Translations under genes and position numbers: made by a program
Notes under the pieces: generated by a model
The model's input: only the letters and a program-made list of their open reading frames with translations
The model's database searches: none
What the model was told of the DNA's origin: nothing
NCBI GenBank assembly: GCA_016195915.1
Contig: JACPYS010000018.1
Span: forward strand, 124,001-188,000
Length of the DNA stretch: 64,000 nucleotides
Origin: Betaproteobacteria bacterium
Lineage (GTDB): Bacteria > Pseudomonadota > Gammaproteobacteria > Burkholderiales > SG8-39
Reading direction: 5' to 3'
Shown here: positions 1 through 8,817 of the stretch, in pieces
How the letters are laid out: each line of letters begins with the position of its first letter
How positions within the stretch are numbered: position 1 is the stretch's first letter

Positions 1-1029
1 ATCAAGAGACAGCCGCTTCGCGTCGCCGCCGAAGCGCGTGCAGTCGGCGTATACGTAAAACGCCCCCTCAGGACGGGCGGGAACGGCGAACCCGATCGAT
101 TCGAGCGAGGGAACGAGCAGATCGCGCCGCCTGCGGAATTCGGCGCGACGCTGCTCGAACACGGCCGTGCTTTCCGGATCGAACGCCGCGAGCGCGGCAT
201 GCTGTGCGATCGCCGAAGGACAGATGAAGAGATGCTGCGCGAGCTTTTCAAACGGCCGCACCAGCGCCTCGGGCAACACCACCCAGCCGAGCCGCCATCC
301 GGTCATGCAGAAGTATTTTGAAAAGCTGTTCACGACGAGCAGGTTGCCGGGCAGCGATAGCGCGCTAGTCGGATCGCCTGCGTAGCTGAGGCCCTGATAG
401 ATCTCGTCCACCACCAGCGTTGCATCCCGCGCACCGACGAAACCGGCGATCCCGGCCAGTTCCTCCGGGTCGATCAGCGTCCCGGTGGGGTTCGATGGCG
501 AACCGAGGATCAGGGCAATGCAGTTTTCGCTCCACGCTGCAGCAACCTCACCGGGGGTTGGCTGAAACGCCGTGCGCACGCTGACCGGGACCGGCACTGC
601 ACGGCCTTCGAACGCGCGGACGAAATGGCGATATCCCGGATAACCCGGGTCGGGTACGAGAACCTCGTTTCCCGGATCCACCAGCAGCGCGAACGCGAGC
701 AGCAATCCCCCGGAGGCACCCGCGGTGACTGCAATGCGAGCGGGGGAGATCGCGACGCCGAAGCGCTGCGCATAGTGTTGCGCGATCGCCTCGCGCAACG
801 CCGGCAGTCCCAGCGCAGCGGTATACGAGGTCAGGCCATCGCGCATTGCCCTCGCCGCGGCTTCGAGCACCGGTTGCGGCGCGGTGAAGTCGGGCTCGCC
901 GATTTCCATATGGATGATGCGGCGGCCTTGAGCCTCGAGCGCGTGCGCGCGCGCCATCACCTCCATCACCTCGAAAGGCTGGATCTCGACGCAGCGCAGC
1001 GCGGTAAGTAGCCGGTCGTGCACGGTCAT
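1..1029 (-). CDS. PLP-dependent class I/II aminotransferase (3' end outside window)
   Basis: This fold-type I pyridoxal-phosphate aminotransferase of the aspartate/AspC-like class moves an amino group between an amino acid and a 2-oxo acid in the cytosol. It reads without a stop from the ATG at 1029 to the window edge (343 codons). Visible family features are an N-terminal MEIGEPDF segment, SPSNPTG near the cofactor site, a VVDEIYQGL segment with the cofactor Asp/Tyr, and the Schiff-base lysine in SFSKYFCMTGWRLGW. The last part of the C-terminal domain lies outside the window. The gene is divergent from maeB, and a TATAAT hexamer lies 65 bp upstream of the start. The class is secure, but the substrate cannot be told from sequence alone. 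Confidence 0.93.
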   Translation of the reverse strand, partial: MTVHDRLLTALRCVEIQPFEVMEVMARAHALEAQGRRIIHMEIGEPDFTAPQPVLEAAARAMRDGLTSYTAALGLPALREAIAQHYAQRFGVAISPARIAVTAGASGGLLLAFALLVDPGNEVLVPDPGYPGYRHFVRAFEGRAVPVPVSVRTAFQPTPGEVAAAWSENCIALILGSPSNPTGTLIDPEELAGIAGFVGARDATLVVDEIYQGLSYAGDPTSALSLPGNLLVVNSFSKYFCMTGWRLGWVVLPEALVRPFEKLAQHLFICPSAIAQHAALAAFDPESTAVFEQRRAEFRRRRDLLVPSLESIGFAVPARPEGAFYVYADCTRFGGDAKRLSLD

Positions 1030-1093
1030 AGGCGCGTCGGGCGATTTGATGCGCGCCCGCCGTGCGATGTTCCATCCTTGATCGTTCGCGGGG

Positions 1094-1099
1094 ATTATA
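1094..1099 (-). promoter_or_regulatory. Candidate -10 box for the aminotransferase
   Basis: A perfect TATAAT reads on the minus strand in the divergent spacer between the aminotransferase and maeB. There is no convincing -35 hexamer 16-18 bp upstream (that position is GC-rich), so the assignment rests on the -10 and its position. Confidence 0.45.
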
Positions 1100-1164
1100 C
1101 GAATTGCGCGCGCATCCGGGCGCTGCGTTCGAACGCCCCGGCACCGTCCCGGGCGCTGTGGCTC

Positions 1165-1170
1165 TATAAT
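1165..1170 (+). promoter_or_regulatory. Candidate -10 box for maeB
   Basis: A perfect TATAAT lies on the plus strand about 46 bp upstream of the chosen maeB GTG. The -35 region is poor. With the TATAAT on the other strand, this makes the 1030-1216 spacer a plausible divergent promoter region. Confidence 0.5.
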
Positions 1171-1216
1171 GATTTTTGTCTGCCTGAGGGCGGCGCAGCT
1201 TCGGAGGAACGGGGAC

Positions 1217-3511
1217 GTGGACCAGGAGCTAAGAAAGAATGCGCTGGAGTACCACCGGCTGCCGCGCCCGGGCAAGATAGCGATCCAGCCGACCAAACAG
1301 CTCATCAACCAGCGCGACCTGGCGCTCGCGTACACGCCGGGAGTTGCCGCCGCCTGCGAAGAGATACACCGCGACCCGCGGCAGGCAGTGCACTACACGT
1401 CGCGAGCCAATCTGATCGGGGTCGTTACCAACGGTACCGCCGTGCTCGGCCTTGGCCCGATCGGGCCGCTGGCGGCAAAGCCGGTGATGGAGGGCAAGGC
1501 GGTATTGTTCAAGAAATTCGCTGGCATCGACTGCTTCGACATCGAGCTGAACGAGCGCGACCCCGACAGGCTGGTCGAGATCATTGCGGCGCTGGAGCCC
1601 ACATTCGGCGGCATCAATCTCGAAGATATCAAGGCGCCGGAGTGCTTCTACGTGGAGCGCAAGCTGCGCGAGCGCATGAAGATCCCGGTATTCCACGACG
1701 ACCAGCATGGCACGGCCATCATCGTCGGGGCGGCGATCCTCAATGGGCTCAAGGTGGTGGGGAAGGAACTGGCCAAGGTGAAGCTGGTCACTTCCGGCGC
1801 GGGCGCTGCCGCGCTCGCCTGCCTCGATCTGCTGGTCAAGATGGGAATGCCGGTCGCGAACATCACCATCACTGACATCAAAGGGGTGGTTTTCAAAGGC
1901 CGCAAGGAGGAGATGGACCGGGACAAGGAGCGCTATGCGAAGGACACGACGGCGCGCTCGCTGGGCGAGGTCATCGAGGGTGCCGACGTATTTCTCGGCC
2001 TTTCGGCGGCCCGGGTACTCAAACCGGAAATGGTCAAGCGCATGGCGCACCAGCCTCTCATTCTGGCGCTCGCCAATCCCGAGGGAGAAATCCTTCCCGA
2101 ACTCGCGAAGCAGGCGCGCCCGGATGCGGTCATCGCCACCGGCCGTTCGGACTACCCGAACCAGGTGAACAACGTGTTGTGCTTTCCGTTCATTTTTCGC
2201 GGTGCGCTCGATGTCGGCGCGACCACGATCACCACCGAGATGGAACTTGCCGCGGTGCGCGCGATCGCCGATCTGGCCCAGGCCGAGGCCTCGGACATCG
2301 TTGCTACGGCCTATGGCGGCCAGGAACTCAGGTTCGGTCCGGAATACCTCATCCCGCGCCCTTTCGATCCCCGGCTGATCGGATGCATCGCGCCGGCGGT
2401 GGCGATGGCGGCAATGGCTTCCGGCGTGGCCAGCCGGCCGATCGCCGATCTGGCGGCCTACGGCGAGTCCCTGCTGCAGTTCGTCTATCACTCCGGCATG
2501 ATCATGAAGCCGCTGTTTGCCGCGGCCAAGGCGTCGCCCAAGCGCATCGCCTACGCCGAGGGCGAGGATGAGCGTGTGCTGCGCGCAGCGCAAGTGGTCA
2601 TCGATGAAGGGCTGGCGCGGCCGGTGCTGATCGGCCGTCCGGCGGTGATTCAGACGCGGCTCGAGCGTCTCGGTTTGCGCATCAGGGCGGGTGGCGACTT
2701 CGATATCGTCAATCCGGAGTTCGACCCGCGCTACCGCGACTACTGGACCACCTACCACAGGCTCACTGAGCGCAAGGGCGTTACACCGGAGTACGCCAAG
2801 ATCGAAATGCGCCAGCGGCTCACCCTGATCGGCGCGATGCTGATCTACAAGGGAGAAGCCGACGGAATGTTGTGCGGGACCTTCGGCACCCATGCGCTGC
2901 ACCTGCAGTACGTCGACCAGGTGATCGGCCTGCGCCCGGGAATCAAGCATTTCGCGGCGATGAATGGCCTGATCCTGCCCGACCGGACGGTGTTCATCTG
3001 CGACACCTACGTGACGCCGGACCCGGATCCCGAAAACATCGCGGAAATGACGGTGCTCGCTGCGGAAGAGGTGCGCCGCTTCGGTATCGTGCCCAAGGTG
3101 GCGCTGCTCTCGGCGTCGAATTTCGGCAGCGTGGACATTCCGTCGTCGCGGAAAATGCAGCGGGCGCTCGCGATCCTCGCAGAAAAAGCGCCCGAACTGG
3201 AGGTCGAAGGCGAGATGCACGGCGACGCTGCGCTCTCGGGCGAACTGCGCCTGAGGATGTTTCCCCACTCGCGCCTGCGCGGGGAGGCCAACCTGCTCAT
3301 CATGCCCACGCTCGATGCCGCGAATATCGCCTTCAATCTGCTCAAGACGTCCTCGGGCGACGGCGTGACGATCGGCCCGATCCTGCTCGGCGCGGCCCGC
3401 GCCGTTCACATCGTCACTCCGTCGGCAACCGTGCGGCGTCTCGTCAACATGACCGCGCTCGCAGTGGTGGACGCGAGCGAGCAGCGCGGGGTCGAGCAGA
3501 GCCTGTTCTAG
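1217..3511 (+). CDS. maeB: NADP-dependent malic enzyme with C-terminal phosphotransacetylase-like domain
   Basis: The enzyme decarboxylates L-malate to pyruvate and makes NADPH at the gluconeogenic/anaplerotic branch point. The chosen start is GTG 1217 because GGAGGAA (1203-1209) sits 7 bp upstream; the longer frame from 1169 adds 16 residues with no homologous look. The product is 764 residues, close to the family's usual 750-770. The N-terminal half has [12 protein letters not shown], a [12 protein letters not shown] segment and [12 protein letters not shown]. The C-terminal third resembles phosphate acetyltransferase (for example [13 protein letters not shown]); in MaeB proteins this domain is regulatory, binding acetyl-CoA, and is not catalytic. 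The patatin-like gene starts 7 bp downstream, so the two are probably co-transcribed. Confidence 0.96.
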   Translation: MDQELRKNALEYHRLPRPGKIAIQPTKQLINQRDLALAYTPGVAAACEEIHRDPRQAVHYTSRANLIGVVTNGTAVLGLGPIGPLAAKPVMEGKAVLFKKFAGIDCFDIELNERDPDRLVEIIAALEPTFGGINLEDIKAPECFYVERKLRERMKIPVFHDDQHGTAIIVGAAILNGLKVVGKELAKVKLVTSGAGAAALACLDLLVKMGMPVANITITDIKGVVFKGRKEEMDRDKERYAKDTTARSLGEVIEGADVFLGLSAARVLKPEMVKRMAHQPLILALANPEGEILPELAKQARPDAVIATGRSDYPNQVNNVLCFPFIFRGALDVGATTITTEMELAAVRAIADLAQAEASDIVATAYGGQELRFGPEYLIPRPFDPRLIGCIAPAVAMAAMASGVASRPIADLAAYGESLLQFVYHSGMIMKPLFAAAKASPKRIAYAEGEDERVLRAAQVVIDEGLARPVLIGRPAVIQTRLERLGLRIRAGGDFDIVNPEFDPRYRDYWTTYHRLTERKGVTPEYAKIEMRQRLTLIGAMLIYKGEADGMLCGTFGTHALHLQYVDQVIGLRPGIKHFAAMNGLILPDRTVFICDTYVTPDPDPENIAEMTVLAAEEVRRFGIVPKVALLSASNFGSVDIPSSRKMQRALAILAEKAPELEVEGEMHGDAALSGELRLRMFPHSRLRGEANLLIMPTLDAANIAFNLLKTSSGDGVTIGPILLGAARAVHIVTPSATVRRLVNMTALAVVDASEQRGVEQSLF

Positions 3512-3518
3512 GCACATC

Positions 3519-4679
3519 GTGGATCCCGAGAGCAACGTCAGGGCATTTCGGCCTCGGCCGCGCGCCGCATTGGTGCTCACCGGGGGCGGCGCTCGCGCCG
3601 CCTATCAGGTGGGGGTGGTCAAGGCGGTGCGCGACATTCTGGGCAATCCGGAGAAGAACCCGTTTCCGATCCTCGTCGGCACTTCGGCGGGCGCCATCAA
3701 CGCCACCACGCTCGCCGTGCATGCCAACCATTACTCCCGCGCGATCGGCTACCTGCTCGAGGTATGGGAGAACATGCATGTCGAACACGTGTACCGGTCG
3801 GATGTCCTTAGCATCGCGAAACTGGCCGCACGCTGGCTGTCGGCGATGACGTTCGTTTCGCGCGGCAATCCCGCTTCGCTGCTCGACAATTCTCCGCTTG
3901 GCGAGATGCTCTCGAAAAACCTCCAGTTCGAGCAGATCCAGACCAACATCGACAACGGTTCACTCTACGCCGTGTCGGTGACCGCGTCGGGCTACACCTC
4001 GGGACAGAGCGTTTCGTTCTTTCAGGGCGGGTCGGGAACGGAAGGCTGGGAGCGCAATCAGCGCATCGGCGCGGCAGTGACGCTCAAGGTCGAGTACCTG
4101 CTCGCCTCCAGCGCGTTGCCATTCATCTTTCCGGCCGTCAAGGTGCACCGCGAGTATTTCGGCGACGGCTCGCTGCGCCAGATCGCCCCGATCAGCCCGG
4201 CGCTGCACCTCGGCGCGGACCGCGTGCTGGTGGTGGGCACCGGGCGACAGACCTCCGATGCGGCGCGCGCTCGCTCGAATATCTATCCTTCCCTGGCCCA
4301 GGTGGCCGGGCACGCGTTGAACAGCATGTTCCTCGACGGGCTCTCGGTCGACATCGAGCGCCTCGAGCGGATCAACCGCACCGTGAGCCTGATTTCCCCG
4401 GAGAAACTTGCAGAGGCGAAACTGCCGTTGCGCCCGATCCGGATCCTGTTCATTTCTCCCTCGCAGCCGATCGAGCGCATTGCGGCGCGCTTCATCCACG
4501 AGTTACCGCGCAGCATTCGCTTCGTCCTGCGCCCGACCGGCGCGCTCAGCCGCTCCGGTTCGACGCTGGCGAGCTATCTGCTGTTCGAGGAGTCGTTTTG
4601 CCGCGCACTGATCGATCTGGGCTACCAGGACACGGTTTCCCGCGACGGCGAAGTGCGGGCGTTTTTCGAAGGTACTTGA
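3519..4679 (+). CDS. Patatin-like phospholipase family protein
   Basis: This is a serine acyl hydrolase of the bacterial patatin family, probably acting on phospholipids or other acyl esters. Near the N-terminus are the glycine-rich oxyanion motif TGGGARAAYQ (residues 21-30) and the nucleophile elbow GTSAG (54-58, Ser56). The second dyad residue is the Asp of the DGS motif in YFGDGSLRQIAP, a variant of the usual DGG/DGA. The product has 386 residues and no signal peptide, so it is likely cytosolic or inner-face peripheral. Translation starts at GTG 3519, just after the maeB stop, and the phaM-like gene follows 16 bp after its end. The context could point to lipid or storage-polymer turnover, but that is inference. 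Confidence 0.88.
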   Translation: MDPESNVRAFRPRPRAALVLTGGGARAAYQVGVVKAVRDILGNPEKNPFPILVGTSAGAINATTLAVHANHYSRAIGYLLEVWENMHVEHVYRSDVLSIAKLAARWLSAMTFVSRGNPASLLDNSPLGEMLSKNLQFEQIQTNIDNGSLYAVSVTASGYTSGQSVSFFQGGSGTEGWERNQRIGAAVTLKVEYLLASSALPFIFPAVKVHREYFGDGSLRQIAPISPALHLGADRVLVVGTGRQTSDAARARSNIYPSLAQVAGHALNSMFLDGLSVDIERLERINRTVSLISPEKLAEAKLPLRPIRILFISPSQPIERIAARFIHELPRSIRFVLRPTGALSRSGSTLASYLLFEESFCRALIDLGYQDTVSRDGEVRAFFEGT

Positions 4680-4695
4680 CCCAGAGGAGACGCAG

Positions 4696-5100
4696 ATGGC
4701 CGAGCCGATGCCTGATCCGTTCGAAACTTTCCGCAAGCTGTGGGGACCGCTCGGGATGCCGGTCCCGGGCATGTCGATGCCGACGCTCGATCCGGCCGAA
4801 ATCGAGAAACGGGTGAACGAACTGAAATCGGTGGAAGCCTGGCTGTCGCTGAACCTGAACATGGTGAAACTCTCGATTCAGGGTCTCGAGGTGCAGCGCG
4901 CCGCGTTGCTGGCGATGAAGAGCGCGACCGACAGTACCGTTGCAGCGATGCAAAGGGCGTCGGAGTCGACACCCGGACCGGCTCCCGACCCGGCGGCCCC
5001 GAACGCGATGGCCGCGACGAATGCGATGCTTTGGCCGTGGGCAGCGATGCAGGCGGCGGCCGGCAAGAAGGAAGGCGGCGGCGGGGCAGGCAAGGGCTAG
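4696..5100 (+). CDS. phaM: PhaM-like polyhydroxyalkanoate granule regulatory protein
   Basis: The 134-residue protein resembles PhaM, which in Ralstonia eutropha binds and activates the PHA synthase PhaC1 and ties granules to the nucleoid. The resemblance lies in an N-terminal KLWGPLGMPVPGM-type segment, a Leu/Glu-rich helical core with VEAWLSLNLNMV and IQGLEVQRAALL, an Ala/Pro/Met-rich linker and a short Lys/Gly-rich tail (KKEGGGG). The tail is much shorter than the basic PAKKA repeats of the characterised protein, so DNA binding may be weaker here. GAGGAGAC lies just upstream of the ATG. No phaC is in the window. The assignment is by remembered family pattern. Confidence 0.72.
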   Translation: MAEPMPDPFETFRKLWGPLGMPVPGMSMPTLDPAEIEKRVNELKSVEAWLSLNLNMVKLSIQGLEVQRAALLAMKSATDSTVAAMQRASESTPGPAPDPAAPNAMAATNAMLWPWAAMQAAAGKKEGGGGAGKG

Positions 5101-5195
5101 TTCCACCCCGCGGGCGCGAACTGCGCTCGCTCTGCGGCAAGCTGCTGTAGACTCGCACGCTCTCGGCATATCAACCTCGATCAAGGAGTGCTTGC

Positions 5196-6170
5196 ATGGC
5201 AAAGATTATTCGTTTTCACAAGACCGGCGGTCCCGAAGTGCTGCAGCTGGACGACGTTCCGGTCGGTGATCCGGGTGCCGGCCAGGCACGAATCCGCCAC
5301 ACCGCCATCGGCGTGAATTTCATCGACACCTACCAGCGCTCCGGCCTGTACCCGATGCCGCTGCCCTGCGGTGCCGGCAACGAAGGGGCGGGGGTGGTGG
5401 AAGCGGTGGGGCCCGGCGTGACGAGTCTCAAGCCCGGTGACCGGGTTGCCTACACCGGCGCACCACCCGGATCGTATTGCGACGTGCGCCTTTTCGCAGC
5501 CGACCGCTTGGTGAAAGTGCCCGAAGGGATCAGCGATCAGCAGGCCGCGTCGATCATGCTCAAGGGCATGACCGCGTGGTATCTGATCCACCGCACGTAC
5601 GCGGTTAAAGCCGGCGACACGGTGCTGTTTCACGCCGCGGCGGGCGGGGTCGGGTCGATCGCGGTGCAATGGCTCAAGGCCCTCGGCGCCCAGGTCATCG
5701 GCACGGTCGGCTCCGACGAGAAGGCGGCCCTGGTGAAAAACCTCGGCTGCGACCACGTGATCGTGTATTCGCGCGAAAACTTCACCGAGCGCGTGAAGCA
5801 GATCACCAGTGGGAAGGGGCTGCCGGTCGTCTATGACTCCGTGGGCAAGAGCACCTGGGAAGGCTCGCTCGACTGCCTGCGGCCGCGCGGCATGATGGTT
5901 TCCTTCGGCAATGCTTCGGGCCCGGTCGCGCCGTTCAACATCGGCGTGCTGGGGCAGAAGGGGTCGCTCTACGTGACGCGCCCGTCGCTGTTCGCCTACA
6001 TCGCCACGCGCGACGATCTCGAGACGGCCGCGAACTCCCTGTTCGACGTGGTCAAGACGGGCAAGGTGAAGATCTCGATCACGGGAAAGTACCAGCTCGC
6101 CGACGCGGCGCAGGCGCATCGCGACCTCGAAGGGCGCAAGACGACCGGGTCGATCATTCTCCAGCCATAG
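5196..6170 (+). CDS. qor: NADPH:quinone oxidoreductase, zinc-independent MDR family
   Basis: This 324-residue medium-chain dehydrogenase/reductase of the Qor type transfers electrons from NADPH to quinones in one-electron steps. It has the family start (RFHKTGGPEVL), NFIDTYQRSGLY near the active site, and the Rossmann glycine motif in AAAGGVGSIAVQWLK, and it lacks the structural-zinc cysteine cluster of alcohol dehydrogenases. AAGGAG lies 8 bp before ATG 5196. Its 3' end overlaps the convergent DMT transporter gene by 17 bp. Confidence 0.92.
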   Translation: MAKIIRFHKTGGPEVLQLDDVPVGDPGAGQARIRHTAIGVNFIDTYQRSGLYPMPLPCGAGNEGAGVVEAVGPGVTSLKPGDRVAYTGAPPGSYCDVRLFAADRLVKVPEGISDQQAASIMLKGMTAWYLIHRTYAVKAGDTVLFHAAAGGVGSIAVQWLKALGAQVIGTVGSDEKAALVKNLGCDHVIVYSRENFTERVKQITSGKGLPVVYDSVGKSTWEGSLDCLRPRGMMVSFGNASGPVAPFNIGVLGQKGSLYVTRPSLFAYIATRDDLETAANSLFDVVKTGKVKISITGKYQLADAAQAHRDLEGRKTTGSIILQP

Positions 6171-7080
6171 CCGCGGAGGCGCGCCGCTCGGCGCGCAGCG
6201 CCCAAGCCTGGTTGAGCGCGACGGCGCCGAGCACGATGGCGCCGCCCGCGAGGGCGTTCGCGCCCGGCGCTTCGCCGACCCCGAGCCAGACCCAGAGCGG
6301 TGCGAGCACTGCTTCGGTGAGCCCGATCAGCCCCAGTTCGGCCGCTGGCAGGCGGTGGATCGCGAGCGACATGAGCACGCAGCCCAGGCCCGTCTGAAAC
6401 ACGCCGAGCGCCACAAACAGCGCGAACTCGCGCGGCGGGGCGCTCAGCGCGGCTCCGAGTCCGGCGGCCAGCGGCAGCGCCGCAATCGATGCAAGGAACG
6501 CCGCGAGCATCATGACCGGAACCGGGTCGATCTTTCCGGGCGCACGGCGCAGAAAGACGTAGTTGACCGTAAACGCCAGCGGAACGCCGAGCGCGTAGAG
6601 ATTTCCCGACAGCCGTCCCGCGCTCATGCCTTCGGAAAACATCAGCGCAATGCCGGCCATCGCGGCCGAGATTGTCGCCCAGACTGTCGCAGGAGGGCGC
6701 TCGCCGAGGAACGCCCACGCAGCGAGCGCGAGGAATATCGGTCCCGTGCTCATCAGCACGGAAGCATTTGCGACCGTGGTGTTGGAGAGGGCAAATACAT
6801 AGAAGAAGAATGTGGCCGCGAGAAAGGACGCGGAGGGGAGCCCATGCGATCGCATCGAGCGCACGCGCGCCGCGAGGCCGCGTCCGTGCAGGGCCGCCAG
6901 CACCGCGCTGATGAATGCGAACATGAACACGGAGCGCCAGAACACGATCGCCACCGGCGCCGCTTCGTGCACGAAACGCACCAGTACGCCGCCGGTCGAA
7001 AAACACAGCGCGGCGCCGAGCATGAACAGCCTGCCCTTGCGCCGCTCGTGCCGCGCACGCGCCGCGAGGTGCTCGTCCAT
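6154..7080 (-). CDS. EamA-family (DMT superfamily) transporter
   Basis: The protein is a roughly 308-residue integral membrane protein with about ten hydrophobic segments arranged as two EamA repeats, typical of drug/metabolite exporters. The first segment contains LGAALCFSTGGVLVRF, and the start of the second repeat includes PLAFTVNYVFLRR. The ATG at 7080 was preferred over the upstream TTG at 7107, since MDEHLAARARHERRKGR gives the expected short basic cytosolic N-terminus. The substrate cannot be predicted. Confidence 0.88.
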   Translation of the reverse strand: MDEHLAARARHERRKGRLFMLGAALCFSTGGVLVRFVHEAAPVAIVFWRSVFMFAFISAVLAALHGRGLAARVRSMRSHGLPSASFLAATFFFYVFALSNTTVANASVLMSTGPIFLALAAWAFLGERPPATVWATISAAMAGIALMFSEGMSAGRLSGNLYALGVPLAFTVNYVFLRRAPGKIDPVPVMMLAAFLASIAALPLAAGLGAALSAPPREFALFVALGVFQTGLGCVLMSLAIHRLPAAELGLIGLTEAVLAPLWVWLGVGEAPGANALAGGAIVLGAVALNQAWALRAERRASAAMAGE

Positions 7081-7180
7081 GGGGCCGGGACTTCCGGAAA
7101 GGAGCAAAAGCGCGGTATTCTACGCGCCGCCCCGCCCGGTAATCCGCGCGGAATCCGGTTCTTCACCCAAGGGAGGCGTC

Positions 7181-8224
7181 ATGAACATCAGAATTGCGGC
7201 AATCGCTGCCGTCGTCGCGGTCGGATTGTTTGGCTGCGGAGAACAGAAGAAGCCCGAACCTCCCAAAGTGGAAGCTCCCAAGCCGGCGGTTGTGGCTGGC
7301 CCGCAGAAGCTGAAATTTGCCCACGTCTACGAGACCAGCGAGCCTTACCATACTGCTGCGGTCTGGGCAGCCGGCGAGATCGCCAAGCGCACTTCGGACC
7401 GGTACACGATGGAGGTGTTCCCCGCGTCCTCGCTCGGCAAGGAGACTGACATCAACCAGGGCCTGTCGCTCGGTACGGTGGACATCATCTATACCGGCCA
7501 GCTGTTCGCGGGACGCAATTACGGCCCGATCTCGATCGGCGGCGCGCCGTTCATGTTCCGCGACTTCGACCACTGGAAGAAGTATTCCACGTCCAAACTG
7601 TTCGACGAGCTGGCTGCCGGTTATCAGAAAGCCTCGGCCGGGAGCACGGTGATTGCAATCACCTATTACGGCGATCGCATGACGACCTCCAACAAGGCGA
7701 TCAACAAACCCTCGGACATGAAAGGCCTCAAGATCCGCGTGCCCGACGCGCCGCTGTACACGCTGTTTCCCAAGGCCGTGGGCGCGAATCCGACACCGAT
7801 CGCGTTCGCGGAGGTGTACCTCGCGCTGCAGAACAAGACCGTGGATGCGCAGGAGAACCCGCTGCCGACGATCGACGCGAAGAAATTCTACGAGGTGCAG
7901 TCGCACATCAATCTCACGCGTCACATCACTGACGCATTGCTCACCATCGTCGGCGGGCCGCTGTGGGGCAAGCTCTCGGATGCCGACAAGACGACGTTCA
8001 CGGCGGTTTTCCGCGAGGCGGCCGCCAAGGCGACGGGCGAGATCATCGAGTCGGAGAAGCGGCTCGAGACGGAATTCGCCAAGCGCGGCAAGACGGTGGT
8101 CAAGACCGACCGCGGACCATTTATCGCCGCCGTGCAGAAGTACTACAACGAGGGCAAGCTGCCCGATGGTTCCGAGCTGCCCTGGTCCAAGGACGTTTAC
8201 GACCAGTTGCAGGCGATCAAATAG
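7181..8224 (+). CDS. TRAP transporter solute-binding lipoprotein, DctP family (orphan)
   Basis: This is the periplasmic receptor of a tripartite ATP-independent (sodium-coupled) importer, 347 residues long. ATG 7181 is preceded by GGGAGG, and the N-terminus is a lipoprotein signal with lipobox LFGC (Cys19), followed by a Lys/Pro-rich linker. The body carries DctP features such as LKFAHVYETSEPYH, GTVDIIYTGQLFAGRNYGP, and a KIRVPDAPLY segment around the conserved carboxylate-binding arginine. No DctQ or DctM gene adjoins it, so the permease must be elsewhere, unless it shares one. Membrane anchoring by lipid is less common for this family than a free periplasmic form. Confidence 0.92.
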   Translation: MNIRIAAIAAVVAVGLFGCGEQKKPEPPKVEAPKPAVVAGPQKLKFAHVYETSEPYHTAAVWAAGEIAKRTSDRYTMEVFPASSLGKETDINQGLSLGTVDIIYTGQLFAGRNYGPISIGGAPFMFRDFDHWKKYSTSKLFDELAAGYQKASAGSTVIAITYYGDRMTTSNKAINKPSDMKGLKIRVPDAPLYTLFPKAVGANPTPIAFAEVYLALQNKTVDAQENPLPTIDAKKFYEVQSHINLTRHITDALLTIVGGPLWGKLSDADKTTFTAVFREAAAKATGEIIESEKRLETEFAKRGKTVVKTDRGPFIAAVQKYYNEGKLPDGSELPWSKDVYDQLQAIK

Positions 8225-8240
8225 CCGGCCGCCGGAAACC

Positions 8241-8265
8241 AAGCGCCGCGCATGACGCGGCGCTT
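8241..8265. terminator. Hairpin between convergent genes, candidate bidirectional terminator
   Basis: Perfect 9-bp arms AAGCGCCGC (8241-8249) and GCGGCGCTT (8257-8265) flank a 7-nt loop, lying between the stops of the TRAP receptor gene and the small secreted-protein gene. Neither side has a long T run, so intrinsic termination would be weak. Confidence 0.55.
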
Positions 8266-8274
8266 GCCGGTGGA

Positions 8275-8517
8275 CTACTTGATGCCGAGAATCTTCATCG
8301 CCTTGGCGAGGGTGTCCACGGAATCCTGGTGCTTGCCGGCCTTGTGCATCGCTTCGCCATCGGCACGGTATTTTTTCACTTCCTCCATCTGTGCGGCACT
8401 CAGGCTCGGCTTCTTGGCGAGGGCGTCGTCGATTGCCTTCATGTCCTTCGGGCAGTGAAACGCAAACGCGGGCGCTGCGGCAAGCGTCAGCGCGAGGAAC
8501 AGGATCTTGGCTTTCAT
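8275..8517 (-). CDS. Small secreted protein, function unknown
   Basis: The 80-residue protein has a classical Sec signal peptide (MKAKILFLALTLAAAPAFA) with predicted cleavage after AFA. The mature part of about 60 residues is Lys/Ala-rich and helical, starting FHCPKDMKAIDDALAKK, with a single Cys and two predicted amphipathic helices. ATG 8517 is preceded by AAGGAGACGACCGC. Proteins of this shape are seen in betaproteobacteria, but I know no function. The region upstream holds a decayed second copy of the signal-peptide start (8657-8704). Confidence 0.72.
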   Translation of the reverse strand: MKAKILFLALTLAAAPAFAFHCPKDMKAIDDALAKKPSLSAAQMEEVKKYRADGEAMHKAGKHQDSVDTLAKAMKILGIK

Positions 8518-8656
8518 GCGGTCGTCTCCTTGTCGAGTTTTTTCTGATGGCGGTCTGGCGGGTCGCCTGGCCCCCAATGGCCATGTACGCAAGTACCCCC
8601 TGCCTGGATGACTGCCGGTTTCTAGCCGCTCGACCATGCCCGCCGATGCTGCTGCG

Positions 8657-8704
8657 CTGCGGCGACGCGATGGCCAGCGCGATAAACAGAGCTTTGGCTT
8701 TCAT
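8657..8704 (-). pseudogene. Decayed paralogue start of the small secreted protein
   Basis: From ATG 8704, preceded by a GGAGA ribosome-binding sequence, the minus strand reads MKAKALFIALAIASPQ, matching the signal peptide of the 8275-8517 gene (MKAKILFLALTLAAAP). Beyond about 16 codons the resemblance ends and no matching mature part follows. The 8518-8817 gap has no other gene that I can support. Confidence 0.5.
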
Positions 8705-8817
8705 GGGAGACTCTCCAAATGACGTAACAGCGGGCCCGTGGGCCCGGTTCCAGACCATAGACCGACTACGCATGTTCGCTTCCATTTGGGTGATTGCCCG
8801 TTTCAGGCAGGTCTTCC

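Noticed and set aside
1229-3580. Open frame of 783 codons antisense to maeB
   Set aside because: It mirrors maeB codons in a GC-rich frame, is Arg/His-rich without domain motifs, and maeB itself is certain.
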